Assembly (NCBI RefSeq): GCF_018413645.1
Contig: NZ_JAHCDA010000003.1
Location: forward strand, 360,969 to 424,968
Length of the DNA stretch: 64,000 nucleotides
Source of the DNA: Roseococcus pinisoli
Lineage (GTDB): Bacteria; Pseudomonadota; Alphaproteobacteria; Acetobacterales; Acetobacteraceae
Direction: 5' to 3'
The number at the start of each line of letters is the position of its first letter. The first letter of the stretch is position 1. Of the stretch, positions 36,202-45,304 are shown piece after piece. The position numbers and the translations under genes were made by a program. The notes beneath the pieces were generated by a model. It made no database searches. It saw nothing but the letters and a program-made list of their open reading frames with translations, and was not told where the DNA came from.

Positions 36202-36477
36202 ATGGTGGAACAGCCCGTCGTCATGGCGATGCGGGAGGCGCTTTGGGTCTGCCTCCAACTGGCCGCGCCGCCCCTGCTCGTGGTGCTGGCCATCGGCCTC
36301 GTCGTCTCGCTGCTGCAGGCCCTGACGCAGATCCAGGAGGCGACGCTCGCCTTCCTGCCGAAATTCGCGGCGATCGGCGGGCTCCTCCTGTTCATGGGGC
36401 CCTCGATGGCCGGGCTGCTTCAGGCCTGGGCCCAGCGACTGTTCGATCAGGTCATCGCGATCGGCGGGCTGCCATGA
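36202..36477 (+). CDS. fliQ: flagellar export gate protein FliQ
   Basis: Two-helix membrane subunit of the export gate, 91 residues. The family pattern is visible in MREALWVCLQLAAPPLLVVL and VSLLQALTQIQEATLAFLPK. A good AGGAGG ribosome site lies about 10 nt upstream. Its stop overlaps the fliR ATG. Confidence 0.94.
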   Translation: MVEQPVVMAMREALWVCLQLAAPPLLVVLAIGLVVSLLQALTQIQEATLAFLPKFAAIGGLLLFMGPSMAGLLQAWAQRLFDQVIAIGGLP

Positions 36478-37259
36478 GCGTCTCTGGCGAGGTTGCGCTG
36501 CTGGCGGCCTTGCCCGGCCTTGCCTTCCACGCAGCGCTTCTTCTTTGCCGGATGGGTGCTGCGGTCATGCTCCTGCCGGGCGTGGGGGAGGCGGAAATTC
36601 CCACGACGGTCCGTCTGGCTCTGGCCCTGGGCCTGGTCTTCGCGCTGCTTCCGCCCCTGTCGCCGGGGCTTCCCGATCTTCCGGCGGAGGTTTCCGGCCT
36701 CCTCGTCCTGATCGTGGGCGAGGTCCTCAGCGGCGTCTGGCTGGGCGGGCTGGCGAGGATACTGGTCATGGCCCTCTCCCAGGCAGGGCAGGTCGTCTCG
36801 CTGATGATCGGCCTCGCCTCGCCTCTGCAGGGGGATCTCGTCCCGGGCAGCGGCATGACGGCGCTTGCGAGGATGCTTTCGCTCGCGACCGCCGCCCTGA
36901 TGCTGGCGACGGGGCTTTTCGAGATACCCCTTCGTGCCCTGGCGAACAGCTACGGGGTTCTTCCACCCGGCGGGGTTTGGCCCGGCGGGGCCTCGGCGGA
37001 GGAGATGGCACGGACCGTGGGCGACAGCCTGAGCTTGGCGATGCAGCTGGCCGCGCCCTTTCTCGTGGCCGCCATCTTCTTCAACGCCGGCCTCGGGCTG
37101 ATCTCGCGCATCGCCCCGCATGCGCAGATTTTTGTCCTGGGTTCCCCCGCGCAGATTCTGGGCGGGCTGTTGCTGATGTTCCTCCTGCTGCCCAGCCTGC
37201 TGAATGTCTGGGCGCGGGGCCTGAACGAAGGCTTCCTGCGCCTGCCGGGCATCGATTGA
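36474..37259 (+). CDS. fliR: flagellar export gate protein FliR
   Basis: Multi-pass membrane subunit of the export gate, 261 residues with about six hydrophobic segments. FliR features include VGEVLSGVWLGGLARILVM, QAGQVVSLMIGLASPLQG and LISRIAPHAQIFVLGSPAQI. The ATG overlaps the fliQ stop by 4 nt; flhB follows 3 nt after the stop. Longer in-frame extensions upstream overlap fliQ and are not real. Confidence 0.94.
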   Translation: MSVSGEVALLAALPGLAFHAALLLCRMGAAVMLLPGVGEAEIPTTVRLALALGLVFALLPPLSPGLPDLPAEVSGLLVLIVGEVLSGVWLGGLARILVMALSQAGQVVSLMIGLASPLQGDLVPGSGMTALARMLSLATAALMLATGLFEIPLRALANSYGVLPPGGVWPGGASAEEMARTVGDSLSLAMQLAAPFLVAAIFFNAGLGLISRIAPHAQIFVLGSPAQILGGLLLMFLLLPSLLNVWARGLNEGFLRLPGID

Positions 37260-37262
37260 ACC

Positions 37263-38318
37263 ATGGCCGAAGAGGGCGGGAACGAGCGGGAAGAGGAACG
37301 CACGGAGGAACCCTCCCAGAAGCGGCTTCAGAAGGCGTGGCAGGAGGGGCAGGTCGCCCTTTCGCGCGAGGCGGTCGGCTTCTCGGCGCTGGCGGCCTCG
37401 GTCCTGGCGGCGGTGCTGGTAATGCCGGGCCAGAAGCATCGGATCGGCGCGGCCATGAGGGCGACGTTTTCTCGGGCCCACGAGATGGAGCCGGGGCGGG
37501 CCGCCGCGGATTGGCTGACCCTGTTCCTCGGCGTCGCCTGGCCCATCGCCACGGCGGCCGTGATCGGAGCGGCGGTGGCGACCCTGGCGCAGACGCGCGG
37601 CGCGATCTCGGCGAAGTCGATGGCGCCGGATCTGGCGAAGCTGTCGCCGGCGCGGGGGCTGAAGCGCATCCTCGGTCCGGACGGGCTGCTCGAATTCCTG
37701 CGGATGCTGCTGAAGCTGACCATCGTCGCCACCGCGCTCGGCTTCGTCGCGATGGACCTGCCGGCCCTCTCGGCCGTGCTGGAGGCGCCGCCGGCGGAAA
37801 TCTTCGCCGCGGCCGGGCGAGGCATCCTGCGGCTGGTGATGACAACGCTCGCGGCCTTCGCCCTGGTGGCGGGGGTGGATCTGCTGATCGTGCGGCACCG
37901 CCACCGCGAGCGCCTGCGCATGTCCCGCCAGGATCTGAAGGAGGAGTCGAAGGAAAGCGAGGGCGATCCGCAGATCAAGGCCCGCATGCGGCATCTTCGG
38001 GAGATGATGGGTCGGGGGCGCATGCTGGCTTCCGTGCCTCGCGCGACGGTGGTGATCACCAATCCCTCGCACTACGCGGTTGCGCTGTCCTATGAATCCG
38101 GCAAGGCGGCCGCGCCGAAGCTGGTTGCCAAGGGAGCAGACGCCATGGCGGCGCGGATCCGCGAGGCCGCACGGGAGGCCGGCGTGCCGGTGGTCGCCGA
38201 TCCGCCATTGGCGCGGGCGCTGTTCCGCCTCGATTTGGAGACGGAGATCCCGAACGAGCATTGGGAGGCGGTCGCGAAGATCATCGCCTATGTCATGCGC
38301 CTGCGTGGCCGTTCCTGA
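37263..38318 (+). CDS. flhB: flagellar export switch protein FlhB
   Basis: Substrate-specificity switch of the flagellar export apparatus, 351 residues. A charged cytoplasmic N-terminus (ERTEEPSQKRLQKAWQEGQV) is followed by four membrane helices and a cytoplasmic domain. The autocleavage site reads N267-P268-S269-H270 (VVITNPSHYAVAL) instead of the usual NPTH. Cleavage occurs between Asn and Pro, so serine at the next position may still work. The stop overlaps the kinase gene's ATG by 1 nt (TGATG). Confidence 0.95.
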   Translation: MAEEGGNEREEERTEEPSQKRLQKAWQEGQVALSREAVGFSALAASVLAAVLVMPGQKHRIGAAMRATFSRAHEMEPGRAAADWLTLFLGVAWPIATAAVIGAAVATLAQTRGAISAKSMAPDLAKLSPARGLKRILGPDGLLEFLRMLLKLTIVATALGFVAMDLPALSAVLEAPPAEIFAAAGRGILRLVMTTLAAFALVAGVDLLIVRHRHRERLRMSRQDLKEESKESEGDPQIKARMRHLREMMGRGRMLASVPRATVVITNPSHYAVALSYESGKAAAPKLVAKGADAMAARIREAAREAGVPVVADPPLARALFRLDLETEIPNEHWEAVAKIIAYVMRLRGRS

Positions 38319-39691
38319 TGCCGGAAGGGGCATTCCTGCGCGGCATGGAGACCGTGGTCTCGGCGCTCCCGCAACCGGTCCTCCTGGTTGGGGAGGACGG
38401 GCGGGTCTTGCTTCTGAACCGGGCCTTTCAGAGCCTCGACAAGGGGCCTTCCGTTCGGCCAGGTGACGACGCCAGGCTGGCCTTTCCCGCGGCAGCAGAA
38501 GCCATCACCACCGCTTTGCGAGGGGAATTGCCGGGCGTGGTGTTCGTGGAAGGTCAGGGTCCGCTGCGCGCGTTGGCATTGGGCGGATCGGTAACCATGC
38601 TTCTCCTGGAGCCATCGGGTGCGGGGCACGGCGAAGCCCTCCGGTGCCTGGCCGGCGGCATCGTTCACGATTTCAACAACCTCGCGGGCGTGATGATCGG
38701 TGCTTCCGCGGCCTTGCGGTGCCTGTCGCTCCCGCCGGAGGCGGAAGCGGAACTGAGCGCGATCGAAACGGCGGCACGACAGGGTGGCGCCCTCCTCGAG
38801 CAGTTGCGTGTCGTCGACCGCCCGCGGGAGCTCGCACCGGGCGTCGCCGATCTGAATGGGACCCTCCGCCAGTTTGCCCTCGTCCTGCCCCGGCTAATCG
38901 GAAAGGGGATCGCCCTCGATCTCGAACTGACAGAGCCGTCTCCGTTCATCCGTGTCGATCGCTCGCAGTGGGATCAGGTCCTGCTCAATCTGGCGGTGAA
39001 TGCTCGCGAGGCGATGAAGGGACAGGGACGGCTGCGAATGGCGACGGGGCGATGGAAGGCGGGAGCCGGCGAGCCGACCGCCCATGTGGCCGTCGAGATC
39101 ACGGATAGCGGGACGGGCATCGATCCCGCCCTGCTGCCCCACATCTTCGAACCTTTCTTCACCACCAAGACCGGGCAGGGGGGGAGCGGGTTGGGCCTCG
39201 CCATGGTCCGGGAGATCGTCAGCCGTTTCGGGGGAAGGGTGGAGGTGGAAAGCGCGCCCGGCGCCGGAACGACCTTCCGGATCCTCCTTCCCCGACACGA
39301 ACCAGCCGTGGAATCCGAGGCGCGGCCGGTTCCGGGGACCGCGCCGGCCGGTCCCGTCCTTCTGGTCGATGACGAGCCGATCCTGCTGCGCGCGGCCCGG
39401 CTGGGCCTGCAGCAGGCGGGCTTCGACGTGGAGGTCGCGGCGGATACCGAGCAGGCCCTGGCGCGGCTGGGGGCAGGCCCCACGCCCTGCCTGCTCGCGA
39501 CCGACGTGGCCATGCCAGGCATGGACGGGATGGAGCTGGCCCGGGCCGCACGCGCGCTTCATGCGGATTTGCCGATTCTCCTGCTGTCGGGCTACCCGGC
39601 CTGGCTGGGGACGGGCATGCACTTCCTGGCCAAGCCCTACACGACGGAAGCGCTCCTGGCCGCCATTCGCCGCGCCGTGGCAATGGGGTGA
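38318..39691 (+). CDS. hybrid histidine kinase / receiver protein, CckA-like, without membrane helices
   Basis: 457-residue hybrid sensor kinase. Residues about 1-95 resemble a short PAS domain. The dimerisation region carries the phosphoacceptor H117 in GGIVHDFNNLAGVMIG, the ATPase domain shows NAREAM, DSGTGID (D263) and HIFEPFFTTKTGQGGSGLGLAM, and the receiver has VLLVDDEP, phosphoacceptor D396 in TDVAMPGMDGM and LAKPYTTE. The HDFNN H-box plus attached receiver is the CckA pattern, and flhB-cckA is a known alphaproteobacterial gene order. No membrane helix is visible, unlike Caulobacter CckA, so it may be a soluble paralogue. It is coupled to flhB by a 1 nt overlap. Confidence 0.88.
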   Translation: MPEGAFLRGMETVVSALPQPVLLVGEDGRVLLLNRAFQSLDKGPSVRPGDDARLAFPAAAEAITTALRGELPGVVFVEGQGPLRALALGGSVTMLLLEPSGAGHGEALRCLAGGIVHDFNNLAGVMIGASAALRCLSLPPEAEAELSAIETAARQGGALLEQLRVVDRPRELAPGVADLNGTLRQFALVLPRLIGKGIALDLELTEPSPFIRVDRSQWDQVLLNLAVNAREAMKGQGRLRMATGRWKAGAGEPTAHVAVEITDSGTGIDPALLPHIFEPFFTTKTGQGGSGLGLAMVREIVSRFGGRVEVESAPGAGTTFRILLPRHEPAVESEARPVPGTAPAGPVLLVDDEPILLRAARLGLQQAGFDVEVAADTEQALARLGAGPTPCLLATDVAMPGMDGMELARAARALHADLPILLLSGYPAWLGTGMHFLAKPYTTEALLAAIRRAVAMG

Positions 39692-39720
39692 AAACAGCCC
39701 TTGCTCCGCGAAAAGAAAAA

Positions 39721-39735
39721 GAACATAAACAGAAC
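39721..39735. promoter_or_regulatory. LexA (SOS) box upstream of recA
   Basis: GAAC-ATAAACA-GAAC is an exact match to the alphaproteobacterial LexA operator GAAC-N7-GAAC. It lies about 108 nt upstream of the recA ATG, in an A-rich stretch within otherwise GC-rich DNA. Confidence 0.85.
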
Positions 39736-39843
39736 GAAGGCGCTGCATCGGTTTCGGCTACCGGATGATCCGGGCCTGGCTTATCAGCGTGTGAAGGGCG
39801 GCGTTTCTGCCGCCCGTGTCGTGGCCTGAGAGGGATTTCCAGG

Positions 39844-40878
39844 ATGGAAAAGGGAAAGGCGCTCGACGCCGCGCTGAGCCAGATCGAACGGGCCTTCGGC
39901 AAGGGCTCGATCATGCGCATGGGCTCCAAGAGCGCCATGGAGGGGATCGAGGTCATTTCCAGCGGTTCGCTGGGCCTGGATCTGGCGCTTGGCATCGGCG
40001 GGCTGCCCAAGGGCCGCATCGTCGAGATCTACGGTCCTGAATCCTCGGGCAAGACGACGCTGGCGCTGCATGCCATCGCCGAGGCGCAGCGCAACGGCGG
40101 TACCTGCGCCTTCATCGACGCGGAACATGCGCTCGATCCCGGCTATGCGCGCAAGCTGGGCGTGGACGTCGAGAATCTGCTGATCAGCCAGCCGGACGGC
40201 GGTGAGCAGGCGCTGGAGATCGCCGACACGCTGGTTCGTTCCGGCGCGATCGACGTGCTGGTGGTGGACAGTGTCGCCGCGCTGGTGCCCAAGGCCGAGC
40301 TCGAGGGCGAGATGGGCGATACCCATGTCGGCCTGCATGCACGTCTGATGTCTCAGGCGCTGCGCAAGCTCACCGGCACGGTCAGCCGTTCCAACTGCCT
40401 GCTCATCTTCCTGAACCAGATTCGCCTGAAGATCGGCGTCATGTTCGGCAATCCGGAGACGACGACGGGCGGCAACGCGCTGAAGTTCTATTCCTCCGTC
40501 CGCATGGAAATCCGGCGCATCGGCTCGATCAAGGATCGGGACGAGGTCACCGGCAACCAGACCCGCGTGAAGGTCGTGAAGAACAAGATGGCGCCGCCCT
40601 TCCGCATGGTGGAGTTCGACATCATGTTCGGCGAGGGCATCAGCAAGGTGGGCGAACTCGTCGATCTGGGCGTGAAGGCCGGGGTCGTCGAGAAGTCGGG
40701 CGCCTGGTTCAGCTGCGACGGGCAGCGCATCGGCCAGGGGCGCGAGAACGCGAAGCAATACCTGCGCGACAATCCCGCCTTCGCGGACAGCATCGAGAAG
40801 CGTATCCGCGGCCAGGGCGCGGTCGTGGCCAACGGCATGCTGGCGGCCGAAGAAAGCACGGAAGAAGAAGAGGCCTGA
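39844..40878 (+). CDS. recA: recombinase RecA
   Basis: DNA strand-exchange protein and SOS co-protease. The 344 residues contain Walker [12 protein letters not shown] near residue 64, [22 protein letters not shown] (Walker B region), the L2-loop-containing [20 protein letters not shown], and an acidic tail STEEEEA. Length and motifs are standard. An exact SOS box lies upstream and alaS follows after 415 nt. Confidence 0.98.
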   Translation: MEKGKALDAALSQIERAFGKGSIMRMGSKSAMEGIEVISSGSLGLDLALGIGGLPKGRIVEIYGPESSGKTTLALHAIAEAQRNGGTCAFIDAEHALDPGYARKLGVDVENLLISQPDGGEQALEIADTLVRSGAIDVLVVDSVAALVPKAELEGEMGDTHVGLHARLMSQALRKLTGTVSRSNCLLIFLNQIRLKIGVMFGNPETTTGGNALKFYSSVRMEIRRIGSIKDRDEVTGNQTRVKVVKNKMAPPFRMVEFDIMFGEGISKVGELVDLGVKAGVVEKSGAWFSCDGQRIGQGRENAKQYLRDNPAFADSIEKRIRGQGAVVANGMLAAEESTEEEEA

Positions 40879-41293
40879 CTTCCTCGCCGGGCGTCGCAGT
40901 CGGATCAGGCCGATGGTCTGGCTGGCTGGGGCGCCCGGCCTTTCGTCATGGCTTTTGCTCCCGGAACTTTTCGAGCCTCGAAGTGCGGAGTCCCGATCCG
41001 GGAAGGGGCGCCCCACGCATCTTTCTTGGATGTCGCGCGCCATCCGATTGCCGGCGACCCAAGCCAGGTGTCCCCGATCTGCCCACTGGCATACCGATTG
41101 ATTGGGCGAGCCTGGTTGGGGCTCAACTCTGTCAGTGTCTTAGGACGCTTCGGGCGAAGACCCGAGGAGCTCTCCCGGAAAGTCTGTAAGGGGCGTCCCC
41201 ACCCATCTCTCCGTGGCCCGGCCCAGGCCGCCTATTGAGGGGCCTGTCCTGCCAGGGTAATTCCAGCGTTCAAGGTTTTCAGAGCACCCCCCG
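40879..41293. other. recA-alaS spacer with an imperfect direct repeat
   Basis: No convincing gene is seen in these 415 nt. Two copies of a related block, 41003-41027 and 41188-41212, share AAGGGGCG, then CCCCAC, CATCT and TC, at a spacing of 185 nt. The first contains the palindrome GGGGCGCCCC. The spacer is less GC-biased than its neighbours and includes several stop codons in all frames. It could be a decayed mobile fragment or an untranslated leader of alaS. Confidence 0.5.
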
Positions 41294-43945
41294 ATGAGCA
41301 GCAGCAACGACATCCGCGCCACTTTCCTCGGCTACTTCGCGCGCAACGGGCATCGCATCGTCGAGAGCAGCCCGCTTGTTCCGCGCAACGACCCGACGCT
41401 GATGTTCGCCAATTCGGGGATGGTCCAGTTCAAGAACGTCTTCACCGGGGCCGAGCGTCGCGATTACTCGACGGCGACCACCGCGCAGAAATGCGTGCGC
41501 GCCGGCGGTAAGCATAACGATCTGGACAATGTCGGCTACACGGCCCGGCATCACACTTTCTTCGAGATGCTCGGCAATTTTTCTTTCGGCGATTACTTCA
41601 AGAGCCAGGCCATTCCCTATGCTTGGGAGCTGCTGACCAAGGACTTCGGCCTCCCGAAGGACAAACTTCTTGTCACCGTCTATTCCGAGGACGAAGAGGC
41701 CGCGACGATCTGGAAGAAGGTCGCGGGCTTCTCCGACGACAAGATCATCCGCATCTCGACCTCCGATAACTTCTGGCGGATGGGCGACACGGGCCCCTGC
41801 GGTCCTTGCTCGGAAATCTTCTACGACCATGGCGACAAGATCCCGGGCGGCCCGCCGGGCAGCCCCGATGAGGACGGCGACCGCTTCATCGAGATCTGGA
41901 ACCTCGTCTTCATGCAGTTCCTCGAGGAGCCGGCGGGGACCCGCAATCCGCTGCCGCGGCCCTCGATCGACACGGGCATGGGGCTGGAGCGCTTTGCCGC
42001 CATCCTCCAGGGCAAGCACAACAACTACGACACCGACACCTTCCGGGCGATCATCCTGGAATCCGCCCATCTGACGGGCCAGGATCCGGACGGCCCCTTC
42101 CGCGCCTCCCATCGCGTGGTCGCCGATCACCTGCGCGCCGGCGCCTTCCTGATGGCCGATGGCGTGCTGCCCTCCAACGAGGGCCGCGGCTATGTGCTGC
42201 GCCGCATCCTCCGCCGCGCCATGCGCCATGCCCATCTGATGGGCGCGCAGGAGCCGCTGCTCCACCGCCTCTTCCCGGTGCTGGAGCGCCAGATGGCCGC
42301 CGCCTATCCGGAACTGTCGCGGGCCGCGAGCCTCATCACGGAGACCTTCAAGCTCGAGGAAAACCGCTTCCGCTCGCTGCTGGACCGCGGCCTCGGCCTC
42401 CTCGATGCGGAGAAGGCCAAGCTGGGCGAGGGCCAGCCCCTGCCGGGCGATGTCGCTTTCCGCCTCTACGACACCTACGGCTTCCCGTTGGACCTCACGC
42501 AGGATGCGCTGCGCGCCGAGGGCCGTGCGGTGGACGTGGCCGGCTTCGACGTCGCAATGGCCGAGCAGAAGAAGCGCGCCCGTGCTGCCTGGGCCGGCTC
42601 GGGCGAGGCCGCCACGGAGACCCTGTGGTTCGACCTCAAGGAGAAGATCGGCGCCACCGACTTCCTGGGCTATTCCACCGAGACGGCCGAGGGCGCCATC
42701 ACGGCCATCGTGGCCGACGGCGCCTCGGTGAACAGCGTGGCGGCGGGGCGTGACGTCGCCCTCATCCTCAACCAGACGCCCTTCTATGGCGAGAGCGGCG
42801 GCCAGCAGGGCGATGCGGGCGTGATCCGCGCCGGCGATGCCGTGATCCGCATCCGCGACACGCAGAAGAAGCTCGGCGACCTCTTCGTCCATCTGGGCAA
42901 GGTCGAGAGCGGCGACGTCTCGGTCGGCCAGACGGTGGTGGCCGAGGTCGATCACACTCGCCGCGGCGCGATCCGCGCGCATCACTCGGCGACGCACCTG
43001 CTGCACGAGGCGCTGCGGCGCCGGCTGGGCACGCATGTGGCCCAGAAGGGCTCGCTGGTGGCGCCCGATCGCCTGCGCTTCGACGTGAGCCAGCCCACGC
43101 CAATCGCCGCCGAGGACCTTGCCTGGGTCGAGGCCGAGGTGAATGCCCGCATCCGCGAGAATGCCGAGGTCACCACGCGGCTCATGACGCCCGATGCCGC
43201 CGTGGCCGAAGGCGCCATGGCGCTCTTCGGCGAGAAGTACGGCGAGGAGGTCCGCGTCGTCGCCATGGGCCACGATCCGGCCGCGACCGACCGCAAGGGC
43301 AACTACTCCATCGAGCTCTGCGGCGGCACGCATGTGCGGCGCACGGGCGACATTGGCCTCTTCCGCCTGGTGAGCGAAGGCGCGGTCAGCGCCGGCGTCC
43401 GCCGCATCGAGGCGGTGACGGGTGAGACCGCCTATGCCGCCATGGAGGCCGAGAGCCGCCTGCTGCGTGAGGCGGCCGCCACCATGAAGGTGAGCCCCAC
43501 CGACCTGCCGGCCCGCATCGCGATCCTCATGGAGGAGCGCCGCAAGCTGGAGCGCGACCTCTCCGAGACGCGCAAGAAGCTCGCCACCGGCGGCGCCGCT
43601 TCCGAGGTCGAGACTGTGGCCGGGCTGCGCCTGGCGCTGCGCGATCTCGGCGACATGCCGGGCAAGGAGCTGAAGGGCATCGCTGAGGCCATCCTGAAGG
43701 AAGGCTCGGCCGATGTGGTCGCGCTGGTCTCCTCGTCCGAGGGCAAGGCCAGCATCGTGGTCGGCGTGGGTGAGGTGGCCAAGGGCCGGGCCGATGCCGT
43801 GGCCTTGGTGCGCGTCGCGGCCGCCGCGGTCGGCGGCAAGGGCGGCGGCGGACGGCCGGAGATGGCCCAGGCCGGCGGACCGGAAGGCGACAAGGTGGGA
43901 GACGCCCTCGCGGCGGTCCGGCAGGCCGTGGCTGCCCAGGGTTGA
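41294..43945 (+). CDS. alaS: alanine--tRNA ligase
   Basis: Class II synthetase charging tRNA-Ala, 883 residues, full length. Visible are the N-terminal catalytic domain ([30 protein letters not shown]), the editing domain with the zinc-binding [12 protein letters not shown] and [13 protein letters not shown], and the C-terminal DHHA1 domain ending in [13 protein letters not shown]. No strong Shine-Dalgarno is seen before the ATG. The order recA-alaS is recurrent in Alphaproteobacteria. Confidence 0.97.
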   Translation: MSSSNDIRATFLGYFARNGHRIVESSPLVPRNDPTLMFANSGMVQFKNVFTGAERRDYSTATTAQKCVRAGGKHNDLDNVGYTARHHTFFEMLGNFSFGDYFKSQAIPYAWELLTKDFGLPKDKLLVTVYSEDEEAATIWKKVAGFSDDKIIRISTSDNFWRMGDTGPCGPCSEIFYDHGDKIPGGPPGSPDEDGDRFIEIWNLVFMQFLEEPAGTRNPLPRPSIDTGMGLERFAAILQGKHNNYDTDTFRAIILESAHLTGQDPDGPFRASHRVVADHLRAGAFLMADGVLPSNEGRGYVLRRILRRAMRHAHLMGAQEPLLHRLFPVLERQMAAAYPELSRAASLITETFKLEENRFRSLLDRGLGLLDAEKAKLGEGQPLPGDVAFRLYDTYGFPLDLTQDALRAEGRAVDVAGFDVAMAEQKKRARAAWAGSGEAATETLWFDLKEKIGATDFLGYSTETAEGAITAIVADGASVNSVAAGRDVALILNQTPFYGESGGQQGDAGVIRAGDAVIRIRDTQKKLGDLFVHLGKVESGDVSVGQTVVAEVDHTRRGAIRAHHSATHLLHEALRRRLGTHVAQKGSLVAPDRLRFDVSQPTPIAAEDLAWVEAEVNARIRENAEVTTRLMTPDAAVAEGAMALFGEKYGEEVRVVAMGHDPAATDRKGNYSIELCGGTHVRRTGDIGLFRLVSEGAVSAGVRRIEAVTGETAYAAMEAESRLLREAAATMKVSPTDLPARIAILMEERRKLERDLSETRKKLATGGAASEVETVAGLRLALRDLGDMPGKELKGIAEAILKEGSADVVALVSSSEGKASIVVGVGEVAKGRADAVALVRVAAAAVGGKGGGGRPEMAQAGGPEGDKVGDALAAVRQAVAAQG

Positions 43946-43978
43946 CCGGCAGGGCGCGATGACGGGGAGGGGTCAGGA

Positions 43979-45304
43979 ATGATTCGCCTGGCCCTTCTGT
44001 TGACCGGCGCCGCGGCGCTGCGCGAGCGCTGGGGCGTGCTGATGGGCGTGGCCCTCAGCGCCTGCGGGCTGGGCCTGCTCATCCTGCTCGATACGAGCGA
44101 CGGCGCGACCGTCGTCGCCACCTATGTCTTCGGCTATATCCTGGCCATCAGCGGGGCGCTGGGCCTTCTCGGCATGCTGCGTCCCGAGGCTCGCGCGAAC
44201 CGCATGGTCCTCGTGCGGGCCATCGGCCTGCTCGTCCTGGGCCTGCTGATCGTCGACTTCCCCTGGAACAACCACATCGCCAATGGCCTGCTCTTCGGCC
44301 TGGCCTTCCTCATCGACGCCGTCCTGCGCATCGCGGGCGCGCTGGTGCTGCGCTTCCGGCGCTGGCAGGCCGCGGTGGTCGGGGGGCTGCTCGAGGGCGT
44401 GGTGGCGGTGCTGGCGATGAGCAACTGGCCGGTCAGCTACCGCTTCACGGTGCCTTTCGGCATCGCCCTGCTGCTGATCATGAACGGGCTGACGCTGGCG
44501 CGCCTGGCGATGGCGCTGCGCCGCCTCCCGCCTGACGGCTCCATGCTCGGCATCCCGGGCTTCGGACCTCCGGGCTGGTACGACCGTCTGGACGAGGTGA
44601 GGGCGGTCGAGCTGCCGGAGGAGGCGACCATGACGCCCATGGTCGTCCGCATCTGGACCCCGACGGGCTCCGCCGAGATCGACCGTCGGCGGCCGGTGGT
44701 GGATCGCTACATCGCCGCGGTGGACAAGAACGGGAAGATCTCCAGCGGCCACGCGGTGCTGGATTTCGCGCCGTATCTGTATGTCAGCCACTATCCGGCG
44801 GAGGAGGTTGAGCGTGAGGCGTCAGGCTTCCTCAGCCAGCTCCGCGCGACGGCGGAGAACGACCTGCCGGGCCGTTTCCTTGAGAGCTATCGCTACGAGG
44901 TGGAAACCTGGTTCCCGGCCGACGCCCACATCGCCTTCCATCGCTTCAATCCCGCTCGCCTCCTGGTCCATTGCGCGCATTACCAGGAGGACCGGACCTA
45001 CAACTTCACCCGCCGGAACTGCTCGGTGGCGGTGGCGGTCGCGCTGGATGCCGCGCTGGAGGGCATGGGCGGGAACGGCCCGTTCTGGCGCCGGCTGCCG
45101 GGGCTGCTGCTGAATCCCGACCTCTGGGTGGCCGCCCTGCTGCGCCGCCGGGCTGAGACCCTGACCTGGACGCCCATGCTCGTCTACGACTACGCCCGGG
45201 CGCTTCGCCGGGTGGTGGAGCCGAACCAGATGGGCTGGTTCGCGCGGCTGCGCAGCGCCTGGCAGCGCTGGCGCGACAACCGTCAGGTGGAGAAGACCTC
45301 ATGA
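43979..45304 (+). CDS. HdeD/DUF308-like membrane protein fused to a predicted papain-like hydrolase domain
   Basis: 441 residues. Residues about 1-180 have six hydrophobic helices with the DUF308/HdeD repeat flavour (FGYILAISGALGLLGML). The soluble C-terminal part has H258 in SSGHAVLDFAPY and C348 in NFTRRNCSVAVAVAL, about 90 residues apart. His before Cys is the order in circularly permuted NlpC/P60-like hydrolases, so a membrane-anchored peptidase or amidase is possible. The topology does not show which side the domain faces. The MFS gene's ATG overlaps its stop. Function is unknown. Confidence 0.72.
   Translation: MIRLALLLTGAAALRERWGVLMGVALSACGLGLLILLDTSDGATVVATYVFGYILAISGALGLLGMLRPEARANRMVLVRAIGLLVLGLLIVDFPWNNHIANGLLFGLAFLIDAVLRIAGALVLRFRRWQAAVVGGLLEGVVAVLAMSNWPVSYRFTVPFGIALLLIMNGLTLARLAMALRRLPPDGSMLGIPGFGPPGWYDRLDEVRAVELPEEATMTPMVVRIWTPTGSAEIDRRRPVVDRYIAAVDKNGKISSGHAVLDFAPYLYVSHYPAEEVEREASGFLSQLRATAENDLPGRFLESYRYEVETWFPADAHIAFHRFNPARLLVHCAHYQEDRTYNFTRRNCSVAVAVALDAALEGMGGNGPFWRRLPGLLLNPDLWVAALLRRRAETLTWTPMLVYDYARALRRVVEPNQMGWFARLRSAWQRWRDNRQVEKTS

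Noticed and set aside
36447-38333. 628-residue minus-strand open frame
   Set aside because: It is antisense to fliR and flhB, both of which have clear family motifs.
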